This document shows positions 43,721 to 52,375 of a DNA stretch of 64,000 nucleotides, piece by piece (the first letter of the stretch is position 1; each line of letters opens with the position of its first letter). The stretch comes from Reyranella soli (GTDB taxonomy: Bacteria; Pseudomonadota; Alphaproteobacteria; Reyranellales; Reyranellaceae). The notes below the pieces were generated by a model that saw nothing but the letters and a program-made list of their open reading frames with translations, was not told where the DNA came from and did not search any database. The translations under genes and the position numbers were made by a program. The stretch spans positions 1 through 64,000 of the forward strand of contig NZ_BKAJ01000004.1 in assembly GCF_007992495.1 (NCBI RefSeq), given 5' to 3'.

Positions 43721-44686
43721 CTACGATAGCAGCCCGAGGCTCCTGAAACTCGCGTGGCCTTTGCGGCCGATCACGAGATGATCGTGGATCGAGATGCCCA
43801 GCGCTTCGGCGGCCTTGCGGATCTCTTTCGTCATCTCGATGTCCTCGCGCGACGGCTTGGGATCGCCCGAGGGATGGTTGTGCACCAGGATCAGCGCGGC
43901 GGCGTTCAGCGTCAGCGCGCGCTTCACCACTTCGCGCGGATAGACCGGTGTGTGATCGATCGTGCCGCGCTGCTGCACCTCGTCGGCGATGAGGACGTTC
44001 TTGCGGTCGAGGAAGAGGATGCGGAACTGCTCGGTCTTCTCGTGTGCCAATGCCGCATGGCAGTAGTCGATGAGCTGCTGCCAGTTGGTCAGCACCGGCA
44101 TGTCCTTGACCTTGCGCTCGGCCAGCCGCCGGCCGGCCTCGCGGGATGCCTTGAACAGCACGAGCGTACGCTGATCGATGTCGAATTCGCGTAGCTGCAC
44201 GGACTCGGCGGCGAAGACGTCGCCCAAGGTACCGAAGCGGTCGAGCAGCCGCTTGGCGAGCGGCTTGGTGTCGATGCGCTCGATCGAATAGAAGAGCAGC
44301 AATTCCAGCAATTCGTAGTCTTCCAGCACCTCGGCGCCCGCTCTCATGACACGCTCCCGCACGCGGCGGCGATGGCCGTGATAGTGGGGCTGCGGCTCGG
44401 CTGCGCCGGCATTGTGTCCGATGCCGGCTGGCTGGGCCTCGAGCGCCGAGGCGAGCCGGTTGGTCGGATCGTCGCCGGAGAATTCCCAGCACTGGTCGAG
44501 CCGGTTCCAGCTGCCGCCCGCCTCGCGCAGAAGCAGGCGGTACGAAAGGGTATTGCCGATGACACGCCAGCGATCCTCCCCGGCCTGGACGCGCAGTCCT
44601 GCCGAGAGAAGCGTGCACAGCGCGTCGTCGCTCGCCGCAACGGCCTTTGCAGTTCGCTTGTCCTTGGCTTCAGAACGTCGGTCCAC
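43721..44686 (-). CDS. radC: RadC/JAMM-domain protein with N-terminal extension
   Basis: The 321-residue protein has the JAMM metal motif His269-x-His271...Asp282 ([15 protein letters not shown]), and the family segments HGHRRRVRERV, DYELLELLLF and TPVYPREVVKRAL. Typical RadC is about 225 residues; here residues 1-100 are extra, with a compact motif LLLREAGGSWNRLDQCWEF of unknown function. RadC's cellular role is not settled despite the name. Three remnants of its 3' end lie at 30.6, 33.1 and 35.9 kb. Its neighbour is map, as in many alphaproteobacteria. Confidence 0.93.
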   Translation of the reverse strand: MDRRSEAKDKRTAKAVAASDDALCTLLSAGLRVQAGEDRWRVIGNTLSYRLLLREAGGSWNRLDQCWEFSGDDPTNRLASALEAQPAGIGHNAGAAEPQPHYHGHRRRVRERVMRAGAEVLEDYELLELLLFYSIERIDTKPLAKRLLDRFGTLGDVFAAESVQLREFDIDQRTLVLFKASREAGRRLAERKVKDMPVLTNWQQLIDYCHAALAHEKTEQFRILFLDRKNVLIADEVQQRGTIDHTPVYPREVVKRALTLNAAALILVHNHPSGDPKPSREDIEMTKEIRKAAEALGISIHDHLVIGRKGHASFRSLGLLS

Positions 44687-44822
44687 ACCCTGAGGACGAG
44701 GCGACTAGACAAGGCGTTACAGGAAACTTCGTTCCTTCCGACGAGATTGCCAGCACTGCTGGCATCGATGATCGAATTTCTGCGATTTTGGCGCCCTATG
44801 GTACGCAAAAATAGAACCGCAG

Positions 44823-44851
44823 TTGATTCTATGGAGAACCTAAGTTATATT
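44823..44851 (+). promoter_or_regulatory. Sigma70-type promoter of element B
   Basis: TTGATT (44823-44828) and TATATT (44846-44851), spaced by 17 bases, match the element A promoter layout. Predicted start is near 44858. Confidence 0.6.
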
Positions 44852-44857
44852 GATCGC

Positions 44858-44932
44858 GTGCCGCCTTCCCGGCGACTCTGCTCTTTGCATCGTTCATCCG
44901 CTACCATCGCGCCCGGCCGCCGCCGGGCCTCT
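44858..44932 (+). ncRNA. Candidate small RNA, copy B
   Basis: The core CTCTGCTCTTTGCATCG and what follows matches copy A with only scattered differences. The hairpin GCCCGG(44911-44916)/CCGGGC(44923-44928) has a compensatory pair change relative to copy A and a loop of six instead of nine. It is transcribed towards map, which is on the opposite strand, so it is not a leader of the next gene. Confidence 0.4.
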
Positions 44933-45073
44933 CTCCCCGGTCGACCAAAAGCCAATAGCGCAACTAGCGTAACTGTCCGAATGCGCGGCAAGCCCATCGC
45001 TAGTGGGTCGGCTTCCAAGGAAACGCTGGGCAGGTACCGGCGGAAAGGGCGGAAAGGGCGCTAACCCCTCGCG

Positions 45074-45952
45074 CTAGGCCGAGACGGTCTTGCGCGGCTC
45101 TTCGCCGATGGCGGCGAGATCGTAGGGCGGCTTGGCCAGGCCCTTCGGTGACAGGGTGAAGAACTCCACGCCCGTTTCGGTGATGCCGACCGAATGCTCG
45201 AACTGGGCCGACAACTGCTTGTCGCGCGTCACCGCCGTCCAGCCGTCGCTCAGGATCTTCACCTGCCAGGTGCCGGCATTCACCATCGGCTCGACGGTGA
45301 AGAACATGCCAGGCTTCAGCACCGGGCCGGTGCCGGCCTTGCCGTAGTGCAGGATGTTGGGCGCGTCGTGGAAGATGCGGCCGAGGCCGTGGCCCGAGAA
45401 GTCGCGCACGACCGAGAAGCGCTGCGCCTCGACGAAGGTCTGGATGGCGTGCCCGATGTCGCCGACGCGGCCGCCCGGCTTGGCGGCGGCGATGCCGCGC
45501 ATCATCGCCTCGTAGGTGATGTCGCAGAGGCGCCGCGCCTTCACGCCGACGTCGCCACAGAAGAACATGCGGCTGGTGTCGCCGTACCAGCCGTCGAGGA
45601 TCACCGTGACGTCGAGGTTGACGATGTCGCCCGACTGCAGCCGCTTGTCAGACGGAATGCCGTGGCAGACCACGTGGTTGATCGAGGTGCAGATCGACTT
45701 CGGATAGCCGCGATAGCCGAGCGGGGCAGGTATCGCCTTGTGGTCGAGGATGTAGTCGTGACAGAGCTTGTCGAGTTCGGCGGTGCTGATGCCGGGCTGG
45801 ACGTGCGGCGTGATGAAGTCGAGCGTCTCGGCCGCCAGGCGACCGGCGCGGCGCATGCCCTCGAAACCCTCGGGGCCATGGACCTTGATCGTGCGCTCAT
45901 CGCGCCGCCAATAGTCGTCGCTGTCGTCGATGAAATCGCGGGGGCTGCTCAT
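45074..45952 (-). CDS. map: Type I methionine aminopeptidase
   Basis: The 292-residue protein has all metal ligands of MetAP: Asp pair in NLDVTVILDGWYGDTSRMF, His in DFSGHGLGR, Glu in FTVEPM and Glu in AQFEHS. It removes the initiator Met from new proteins in the cytoplasm. The N-terminal 30 residues precede the catalytic fold and are typical of alphaproteobacteria. It is on the same strand as radC, 388 bases upstream of it, with element B between. Confidence 0.97.
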   Translation of the reverse strand: MSSPRDFIDDSDDYWRRDERTIKVHGPEGFEGMRRAGRLAAETLDFITPHVQPGISTAELDKLCHDYILDHKAIPAPLGYRGYPKSICTSINHVVCHGIPSDKRLQSGDIVNLDVTVILDGWYGDTSRMFFCGDVGVKARRLCDITYEAMMRGIAAAKPGGRVGDIGHAIQTFVEAQRFSVVRDFSGHGLGRIFHDAPNILHYGKAGTGPVLKPGMFFTVEPMVNAGTWQVKILSDGWTAVTRDKQLSAQFEHSVGITETGVEFFTLSPKGLAKPPYDLAAIGEEPRKTVSA

Positions 45953-46054
45953 GCATTATATTTGGCATGCGATACCGGCGGTAACAAGGCCGTGCGGCGC
46001 TTGGCCCCCCGGCATACCTCCGCTAGTGTCCTGAAAGACAAGGAAAATGAGCGC

Positions 46055-46816
46055 ATGTCCGAGCCGGTAAAAACCGTCACCGCCTGCATCGTTGTCATCG
46101 GCAACGAGATCCTGAGCGGCCGGACTCGCGATTCCAACATCCAGTATCTCGCGACCGAGCTGGGGGCGCTGGGCGTGCAGGTGCGCGAATGCCGGGTCAT
46201 CCCCGACGTCGAGGCCACGATCGTCGCCACCATCAACGAGGTTCGCCGGAAGTTCGACTATGTCTTCACCACCGGCGGCATCGGCCCGACGCACGACGAC
46301 ATCACCGCCGATTCGATCGCCAAGGCCTTCAGCGTCGGCATCTCCGAGCATCCCGAGGCGGTCGCCCGCATGACCCGGCACTACGGCGATCCGGCCTTGT
46401 TCACGCCGGCCCGGCGGCGCATGGCGCGCGTGCCGCATGGCGGGCTGCTGGTCGACAACCCGGTGTCAGTGGCGCCGGGCTTCCAGATGGAGAACGTCTT
46501 CACCTTCGCCGGCATCCCCAAGGTCGCCGAGGCGATGTTCCAGTCGATGAAGCACAAGCTGGTCGGCGGCACGCCGGTTCTGTCGCGCACCGTGCGCACC
46601 AACCTGCCCGAGGGCATCATCGCCGAGCCGCTGGGCGCCCTGCAGAAGCGCTTCGAGGATCTCGACATCGGCAGCTACCCCGCCTTCCGCAACGGCAAGC
46701 CCAGCGTCTCGCTGGTGCTGCGCGGCACGGATGATGCACGGCTCGCCGCCGCGGCGGTCGAGCTTTTGGCCACCATCCGCGGCATGAACGGCGAGGCGGA
46801 GGAGTTTGCCCAGTAG
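46055..46816 (+). CDS. CinA-like molybdopterin-binding domain protein
   Basis: From the ATG at 46055 the protein has 253 residues with a single MoCF_biosynth domain: VIGNEILSGRTRDSN, VFTTGGIGPTHDDITADSIAKAF and later PGFQMENVFTFAGIPKV. The C-terminal nicotinamide-nucleotide amidase domain of full CinA is missing, as in the stand-alone competence/damage-inducible A group. It is the first gene of a run of four overlapping genes and divergent from map. Confidence 0.92.
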   Translation: MSEPVKTVTACIVVIGNEILSGRTRDSNIQYLATELGALGVQVRECRVIPDVEATIVATINEVRRKFDYVFTTGGIGPTHDDITADSIAKAFSVGISEHPEAVARMTRHYGDPALFTPARRRMARVPHGGLLVDNPVSVAPGFQMENVFTFAGIPKVAEAMFQSMKHKLVGGTPVLSRTVRTNLPEGIIAEPLGALQKRFEDLDIGSYPAFRNGKPSVSLVLRGTDDARLAAAAVELLATIRGMNGEAEEFAQ

Positions 46817-47888
46817 ATTTTCAAGCAAGCTGGCAGCGGCCCTTCAGTGGGGCGTGCTGATCGCCCTGTCGGCGGGCATTGCAGCCTTCCTGCTGTGGAT
46901 CCACGCGCCGGCGGCGCTGATGCTGGGACCCTTGATCGCCGGGATCATCGTTGCCTCGTCGGGCGGCAAGGTGCGCTTCCCGCTGCCGCCCTTCGTGCTG
47001 GCCCAGGGCGTCGTCGGCTGCCTGATCGCCAGCATGGTGCCGCTGTCGATCGTCGACGACGTGCTGCGCCACTGGGTGCTGTTCGGCGCTGGCGTCCTGC
47101 TGGTCGTCGTGGCCTCGAGCCTGCTCGGCTGGCTGATGACGCGCTGGCAGATGATGCCCGGCACGACGGCGTTGTGGGGCACCAGCGCGGGTGCGGCCTC
47201 GGTGATGACCATCATGGCCGAGCACTACGGCGCCGATCCGCGCCTGGTCGCCTTCATGCAGTACCTGCGGGTCGTGCTGGTGGCCGCCATCGCCGCCTTG
47301 GTGGCGCGCCTGTTCGGCGTGGCGCCCAGCCATGCGGCACACGACATCGTCTGGTTCCCCATCGTCGCCTGGGTGCCGCTCGGCGAGACGCTGGCGCTGG
47401 CGATCGCAGGGCCCATCATTGCCCGCTGGCTGCGCATTCCGGCCGGAGCCTTCCTGGTGCCGCTGGTGTTGGGCATCGTGCTCACCCATTTCGGCCTCGT
47501 CAGGATCGAGCTGCCGACCTGGCTGCTGGCGGCGAGCTATGCCTTCGTCGGCTGGAATGTCGGCCTGCGCTTCACGCGGCCGCTGCTGATCCACGCCCTG
47601 AAGGCGTTGCCCGTCATCTTCGGCGCAACCTTGACCCTGATCGCCCTGTGCGGCGGCGTCGCCGTCCTCATGGTCTGGGGCGCCGGCGTCGATCCGCTGA
47701 CCGCCTACCTGGCGACCAGCCCGGGCGGCTCCGATTCGATCGCCATCATCGCCGCCTCGACCAATGTCGACGTGTCATTCGTCATGGCCATGCAGACGGT
47801 GCGCATGATCGCCGTGCTGTTCCTCGCGCCGGTCTTGACCAAATTCATCGCCGAACGTCTAAGGTATCCGAATGACCGCCCTCCATGA
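46806..47888 (+). CDS. AbrB family membrane transporter
   Basis: The 360-residue protein begins at a TTG (46806) after GGAGG and overlaps the previous gene by 11 bases. It has 10-11 membrane helices in two similar halves; TTALWGTSAGAASVMTIMAEHYGADPRLVAFMQYLRVV and AYLATSPGGSDSIAIIAA are the repeated re-entrant motifs of the AbrB family (often misnamed ammonia monooxygenase). The substrate is not known for the family. The amidase gene overlaps its end by 17 bases. Confidence 0.9.
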   Translation: MPSRFSSKLAAALQWGVLIALSAGIAAFLLWIHAPAALMLGPLIAGIIVASSGGKVRFPLPPFVLAQGVVGCLIASMVPLSIVDDVLRHWVLFGAGVLLVVVASSLLGWLMTRWQMMPGTTALWGTSAGAASVMTIMAEHYGADPRLVAFMQYLRVVLVAAIAALVARLFGVAPSHAAHDIVWFPIVAWVPLGETLALAIAGPIIARWLRIPAGAFLVPLVLGIVLTHFGLVRIELPTWLLAASYAFVGWNVGLRFTRPLLIHALKALPVIFGATLTLIALCGGVAVLMVWGAGVDPLTAYLATSPGGSDSIAIIAASTNVDVSFVMAMQTVRMIAVLFLAPVLTKFIAERLRYPNDRPP

Positions 47889-49260
47889 CATGACCGCCGG
47901 CGAACTGCTCGCCAACTACAAAGCCAAGAAACTGTCGCCCGTCGAAGCCGTCGACGCCGTCATCGCCCACATCGAGAAGTGGGAACCCAGGCTCAAGGCC
48001 CTCTATGCCCCCGACTTCGAAGGTGCGCGCAAGGCGGCCAAGGCGTCGGAGCAGCGCTGGCAGGCCGGCAAGCCGCAGGGCTCGCTCGACGGCGTACCGA
48101 TCACCATCAAGGAGAACATCGCCACCAAGGGCGTGCCGGTGCCGCTCGGCACCGCGGCGACCGACCTCGTGCCGGCCACCGACGATGCGCCGGCTGCGGC
48201 GCGGGTGCGCGAGGCGGGCGCTGTCATCCTCGCCAAGACCACCATGCCCGATTACGGCATGCTGTCGTCGGGCAGGAGCTCGTTCCACCCACTTACGCGC
48301 AATCCCTGGAACCTCGCCTGGAACCCGGGTGGCTCGAGCGCTGGCGCCGGCGCGGCCGCGGCGGCGGGCTACGGCCCCCTGCATCTCGGCACCGACATCG
48401 GCGGCTCTGTGCGCCTGCCGGCATGCTGGAACGGCATCTTCACCCTGAAGCCCAGCCTCGGCCGCGTGCCGGTCGACCCGCCGTACTTCGGCCGCGCCAT
48501 CGGCCCGATGACGCGCACGGTCGCCGACTCGGCGCTGCTGATGGTGGAGCTCTCCAGGCCCGATGCGCGCGATCACATGAGCCTGCCGCCGGCCGCGATC
48601 GACTGGAACGCGGGTCCGCTCGAGCCCAAGGGCCTGAAGATCGGCCTGCATCTCGATGCCGGCTCCGGCCTGCCGGTCGATGCCGAAGTGAAGGCCGCCG
48701 TCGAAGCCGCCGCCAGGATGTTCGCCGATGCCGGCGCCAAGGTCGAGCCGGTGGCGCCGTTCCTGTCGCCCGACATGCTGCATCTTCAGGACCTGTTCTG
48801 GCGCGTGCGCAGCTGGGTCGATTTCTCGGCGCTGAGCCATGCCAAGCAGGCGAGCGTGCTGCCCTTCATCGCCGACTGGTGCCGCGGCGGCGCCGACGTC
48901 TCGGGCGCCACGGTCATCAAGGGCGTCGCCAACTACATGGCGATCCGCGCTGCGACGACGCGCGCCACGCAGCCGTTCGACTACGTGCTGTCGCCGGTCT
49001 CGCCGGTGCCGACCTATCGCGCCGAATGGGAGACGCCGACCAATGACGTCCACCGGCCACTCGAGCACATCTCCTTCACCATGCCCTACAATATGAGCGA
49101 GCAGCCGGCTGCCTCGATCAACTGCGGCTACACCAAAGAGGGCAAGCCGATCGGCCTGCAGATCGCCGGCCATCGCTTCGACGATCTCGGCGTGATGCGT
49201 CTGTCGCGCTGGTTCGAGCAGGCGAGGGGGCCGCAGAAGGCGTGGCCGCAACCGCGATGA
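47872..49260 (+). CDS. Amidase signature family amidase
   Basis: The 462-residue protein has the Ser-cisSer-Lys triad: Lys in PITIKENIA (about residue 79), cis-Ser in NPGGSSAGAGAA and nucleophile Ser in GTDIGGSVRLPA. It hydrolyses an amide in the cytoplasm. It overlaps the AbrB gene by 17 bases and the racemase gene by ATGA, so the operon probably imports or exports an amide or amino-acid derivative and processes it. The substrate is unknown. Confidence 0.95.
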   Translation: MTALHDMTAGELLANYKAKKLSPVEAVDAVIAHIEKWEPRLKALYAPDFEGARKAAKASEQRWQAGKPQGSLDGVPITIKENIATKGVPVPLGTAATDLVPATDDAPAAARVREAGAVILAKTTMPDYGMLSSGRSSFHPLTRNPWNLAWNPGGSSAGAGAAAAAGYGPLHLGTDIGGSVRLPACWNGIFTLKPSLGRVPVDPPYFGRAIGPMTRTVADSALLMVELSRPDARDHMSLPPAAIDWNAGPLEPKGLKIGLHLDAGSGLPVDAEVKAAVEAAARMFADAGAKVEPVAPFLSPDMLHLQDLFWRVRSWVDFSALSHAKQASVLPFIADWCRGGADVSGATVIKGVANYMAIRAATTRATQPFDYVLSPVSPVPTYRAEWETPTNDVHRPLEHISFTMPYNMSEQPAASINCGYTKEGKPIGLQIAGHRFDDLGVMRLSRWFEQARGPQKAWPQPR

Positions 49261-49967
49261 AACCGATGAGCAACGGTCCTCTCGGCATCCTGATGCTCGA
49301 CACGCGCTTTCCGCGCATCAAGGGCGACATTGGCAACGCCCAGTCCTTCGACTTCCCGGTGATCTTCCGCCGCATGGAAGGCATCGGCTCGGCTGACGCC
49401 GTGACCGCCCATCCCGACCGGCCGCGCGTGCTGGCGGCGCTCGAGGCCAACGCCCGGGCGCTCGCCGCCGAAGGCGCGATCGGCCTGTCGACGAGCTGCG
49501 GCTTCCTCGCGCTCTATCAGGACGATCTTTCCGCCGTCTCGCCAGTGCCAGTAGCGACGTCGGCGCTTCTGCATATCAAGCAGCTAGCCGGCAAGCGCGT
49601 CGGTGTGCTCACGGCGTCGGCCCGGAACCTGACGCCGGCGCACTTCGCTGCCGTCGGCGCACCGACCGACACGCCCTTCGTCGGTCTGCCCGAAGAAAGC
49701 TCGTTCGCCAAAACCTTCATCGGCAACGGCACGATACTCGATCGCGATCAGGTCGAACGCGAAGTGGTGACCGCTGCGTGCGATCTGGTGGCACGCCATG
49801 CCGGCATCGACACGATCGTCTTCGAATGCACCAACCTGCCGCCGTACAAAAACGCGGTCCAGGACGCGGTAGGCCTGCCTGTGTTCGACGTGCTCGACCT
49901 GTTGAAGGGCTTCCATGACGAGCTTACGGGCGCGGCAGGTGGCGGTAGACGGGCTGTAGCAGGGTAG
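49257..49967 (+). CDS. Aspartate/glutamate racemase family protein
   Basis: From the ATG at 49257 (ATGA overlap with the amidase) the protein has 236 residues. The two catalytic cysteines of the cofactor-independent racemases appear in STSCGFLAL and FECTNLPPY. It resembles hydantoin/aspartate racemases and maleate isomerases. With the amidase it may handle an N-acyl or amide form of an amino acid. The last 44 bases overlap the converging BASS transporter gene. Confidence 0.9.
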   Translation: MKPMSNGPLGILMLDTRFPRIKGDIGNAQSFDFPVIFRRMEGIGSADAVTAHPDRPRVLAALEANARALAAEGAIGLSTSCGFLALYQDDLSAVSPVPVATSALLHIKQLAGKRVGVLTASARNLTPAHFAAVGAPTDTPFVGLPEESSFAKTFIGNGTILDRDQVEREVVTAACDLVARHAGIDTIVFECTNLPPYKNAVQDAVGLPVFDVLDLLKGFHDELTGAAGGGRRAVAG

Positions 49968-50859
49968 GGATCAGGTAGATCGGGAACTGCACGGCGGCGA
50001 TGAACAGGAAGATGTCGGCGTCGACCGAGGCGGGCAGCACGGCCATCAGCAGCGCATTGTGGCGGCCTCCCGAGCAGTAGCCCGCCGTCAGCGCCACGCG
50101 CCGGTCGACGAACGGCAGCGCGCACGCGACGACCACGAGATTGCACAGGATCATGCCGGCGAAGGCGCCGACGACGAAGCCTGCGAGCTTCAGGGGCTGC
50201 GCCGTGGCCTGGGCGACCACGCCGTCCATCAGCGGGATGGCGAAGACCATCAGCACGATGACCGACAGCCCATCGAGCGTCGGCGCTTCGTCCATGATCC
50301 GCGTGCCGAGCCAACGGCGGATGGCGAACGCGCCGGCCGACGCCACCACCACGATCAGCGCCAGGCGCAGGCTGAGATCGACGGCGCTGACATGCAGGTC
50401 GAGATCGAGCAGCCACAACGCCAGCGGCGGCAAGGTGAAGGGCACCAGGAAGTTGGTGAAGAGCGTCAGCAGGAGGGCGAGCGAGGAGTCGAGCCGCAGG
50501 AAGGCGGCAGTGGTGGCGGCCGAGATGATGCCGGGCGCCATGGCGCTGAGGCAAAGCGCTGCGACCAGGCCGGGCCACAGGCCGAGCCCCTGCCAGATCG
50601 GCCAGACGATCAGCGGAACGACGATCAGGTTCGCCAGCGCCAGCAGAACGGCGGGGCCGGGCCGGCGCAGGAGCGCGCGCACCCGAATCCAGTCCATGCG
50701 CGCCAGGGCCAGCATCAGGAGCAGGACGGCCAGTGGCCATAGCAGGACGCGCGCGGCCGAGGCGACGTTCTGGAAGGCGAGTCCGATCGCCAGCGACAGG
50801 GGCAGAAGCGTGGTGGCGCGACCGCCCATGCGCCGCAAAACGTGAACGACCGGATTCAT
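49924..50859 (-). CDS. Bile acid:sodium symporter (BASS) family transporter
   Basis: The 311-residue protein has nine or ten membrane helices and BASS-like segments: PLIVWPIWQGLGLWPGLVAALCLSAMAPGIISAATTA and AGYCSGGRHNALLMAVLP. It would carry an organic anion with sodium. Orientation is opposite to the amidase operon, and the 3' ends overlap by 44 bases. The exported HELIH protein begins 32 bases from its start, divergently. Confidence 0.88.
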   Translation of the reverse strand: MNPVVHVLRRMGGRATTLLPLSLAIGLAFQNVASAARVLLWPLAVLLLMLALARMDWIRVRALLRRPGPAVLLALANLIVVPLIVWPIWQGLGLWPGLVAALCLSAMAPGIISAATTAAFLRLDSSLALLLTLFTNFLVPFTLPPLALWLLDLDLHVSAVDLSLRLALIVVVASAGAFAIRRWLGTRIMDEAPTLDGLSVIVLMVFAIPLMDGVVAQATAQPLKLAGFVVGAFAGMILCNLVVVACALPFVDRRVALTAGYCSGGRHNALLMAVLPASVDADIFLFIAAVQFPIYLIPTLLQPVYRHLPRP

Positions 50860-50891
50860 CGGAGCCGAGCTTACACGTGCTAGCCTGCGGC

Positions 50892-52310
50892 ATGTTCCGG
50901 CGGGCTTTCATTGCTGCATTGCTGGCGGCGACTCCCTCCCTGGCCCAGCCGTTGGCCCAGCCGGTCGCTGTGCCGGACTGCACCGTCGATGGCCGGCTGG
51001 CGGACAACAACGGGCTCAAGCTCGATATCACCTATCGTTGTCGCGCGACCCAGCCTTTGTCCTTCCGATCGGTCGAGGATCGCACCTCGTCCTACGTCCA
51101 GGACCTCAAGCTCGAGCAGCGTGACGGCATCGCCGAGGCGCGCTACCGGTTCGATCTGTCCGGCTTCGCCCGTGCCGTCGATTCGACGTCGCTCGCCGTG
51201 CAGCGCGGCAATGGCGTGCTCGCGATCCTGGGAAGCTGGCTGCTCGAGCCACAGGGCTACGATCGTGCCCCGACGATCGACATCCGCATGGCGACGGGCC
51301 CGGGCCTGGTGTTCGCGGCCGGCCTGCCCAAGGTAGGCGATGCCTGGCGGCTCAGCGGCGCGCCTGTGGTCACCGCAGGCTACACGGCGCTGGGACGACT
51401 GGCCTATCGTGAGCTTGCCGTTCCCGCTCCCGGATCGCTGCGGCCCGGCCAGCCAAGGACGGATGGCGTGCTGCGCGTGGCGATCCTCGACGGCGTCGGC
51501 GAGGGCGCTCGCGACGACCTGTTCGACTGGGTCGAGCGCACGGCGCAGGCGCAGTCCAACTACTGGCAGGGTTTTACGGCCAAGCAGGCGTTGCTCGGCC
51601 TGGTGCCGGTCACGCATCGCCGCGGCGTCGGCTACGGTCGCAGCGTGCCCGGCGGCGGCGTCACGGTGATGGTCGAGGTCGGCACCGACGTCGACCGCCG
51701 CCGCCTGTTCGACGACTGGGTGTTGACGCATGAACTGATCCACACCGGCATGCCGTTCATCCGCCGTGGCGGCACATGGTTCATGGAGGGCGCCGCCACC
51801 TACGTCGAGCCGATCATCCGTGCCCGCGCCGGCTGGAAGACAGAGGAGGAGGTGTGGCGCGAGTGGGTCGACAACATGCCCAAGGGCGTGCAGGCCTTCT
51901 CGAGCAGCATGGCCAATGCCCGTGGTCAGGAGAACTACTGGGGTGGCGCCACCTTCATGCTGCTGGCCGACGTCGGCCTGCGGCGCGCCACCAACGGCGC
52001 CAAGGGTCTGGAGGATTGCCTGGCCGGCGTGCTGTGGAGCGGCCTCGACGGCGCGCGGCGCGCCATCATCGCGGAATACGCCGCCGCCTGCGACCGTGTC
52101 ACCGGCACCACCGTCATGAGCGGCCTGGTCGAGCGCCATTTCAACAACGCCGAGCCCGTCGACCTCGCCGCGCTGTGGAGGGACCTCGGCATCTCGTTGG
52201 TCGGCAGCCGCATCGCGCTCGACGAAAATGCGCCGTCAGCGAAGTGGCGCAAGCTGATCGTGCCCGGTACGCATCCGCCCCGGCGCATCAAGCTGCCGTG
52301 GGAAAGCTAG
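50892..52310 (+). CDS. Exported gluzincin-like (HELIH) protein
   Basis: From the ATG at 50892 the protein has 472 residues with a signal peptide (MFRRAFIAALLAATPSLAQ). A zinc protease motif HELIH (His280, Glu281, His284) is followed by Glu299 in WFMEGAATYVEP, the HExxH...E pattern of gluzincins. The overall layout (N-terminal beta domain, helix-rich catalytic part) resembles M61 glycyl aminopeptidases. It is probably periplasmic. The family match is remote, so the peptidase role is inference. Confidence 0.8.
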   Translation: MFRRAFIAALLAATPSLAQPLAQPVAVPDCTVDGRLADNNGLKLDITYRCRATQPLSFRSVEDRTSSYVQDLKLEQRDGIAEARYRFDLSGFARAVDSTSLAVQRGNGVLAILGSWLLEPQGYDRAPTIDIRMATGPGLVFAAGLPKVGDAWRLSGAPVVTAGYTALGRLAYRELAVPAPGSLRPGQPRTDGVLRVAILDGVGEGARDDLFDWVERTAQAQSNYWQGFTAKQALLGLVPVTHRRGVGYGRSVPGGGVTVMVEVGTDVDRRRLFDDWVLTHELIHTGMPFIRRGGTWFMEGAATYVEPIIRARAGWKTEEEVWREWVDNMPKGVQAFSSSMANARGQENYWGGATFMLLADVGLRRATNGAKGLEDCLAGVLWSGLDGARRAIIAEYAAACDRVTGTTVMSGLVERHFNNAEPVDLAALWRDLGISLVGSRIALDENAPSAKWRKLIVPGTHPPRRIKLPWES

Positions 52311-52375
52311 GCTGAGATATCGTTACAAGGCCATGACGGCGGCAACTTTCGGCGGACAGGTCGCGTTGCGTCGCC

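Larger units (their letters stand above)
44687..45073. other. 387-bp intergenic region with paralogous non-coding element B
   Basis: From 44743 to about 45030 this matches 19189-19480: palindromic start TGCCAGC-ACT-GCTGGCA, promoter, conserved core, hairpin and end block TAGTGGGTCGGC. An open frame from GTG 44858 to 45064 exists but is not kept in the other copy. No protein gene is supported. Confidence 0.7.

Noticed and set aside
43620..44618. Second minus-strand frame across radC
   Set aside because: Out-of-frame shadow of radC without domain signals.
44858..45064. GTG-started ORF through element B
   Set aside because: No ribosome-binding site precedes it, and the matching frame in element A is broken.
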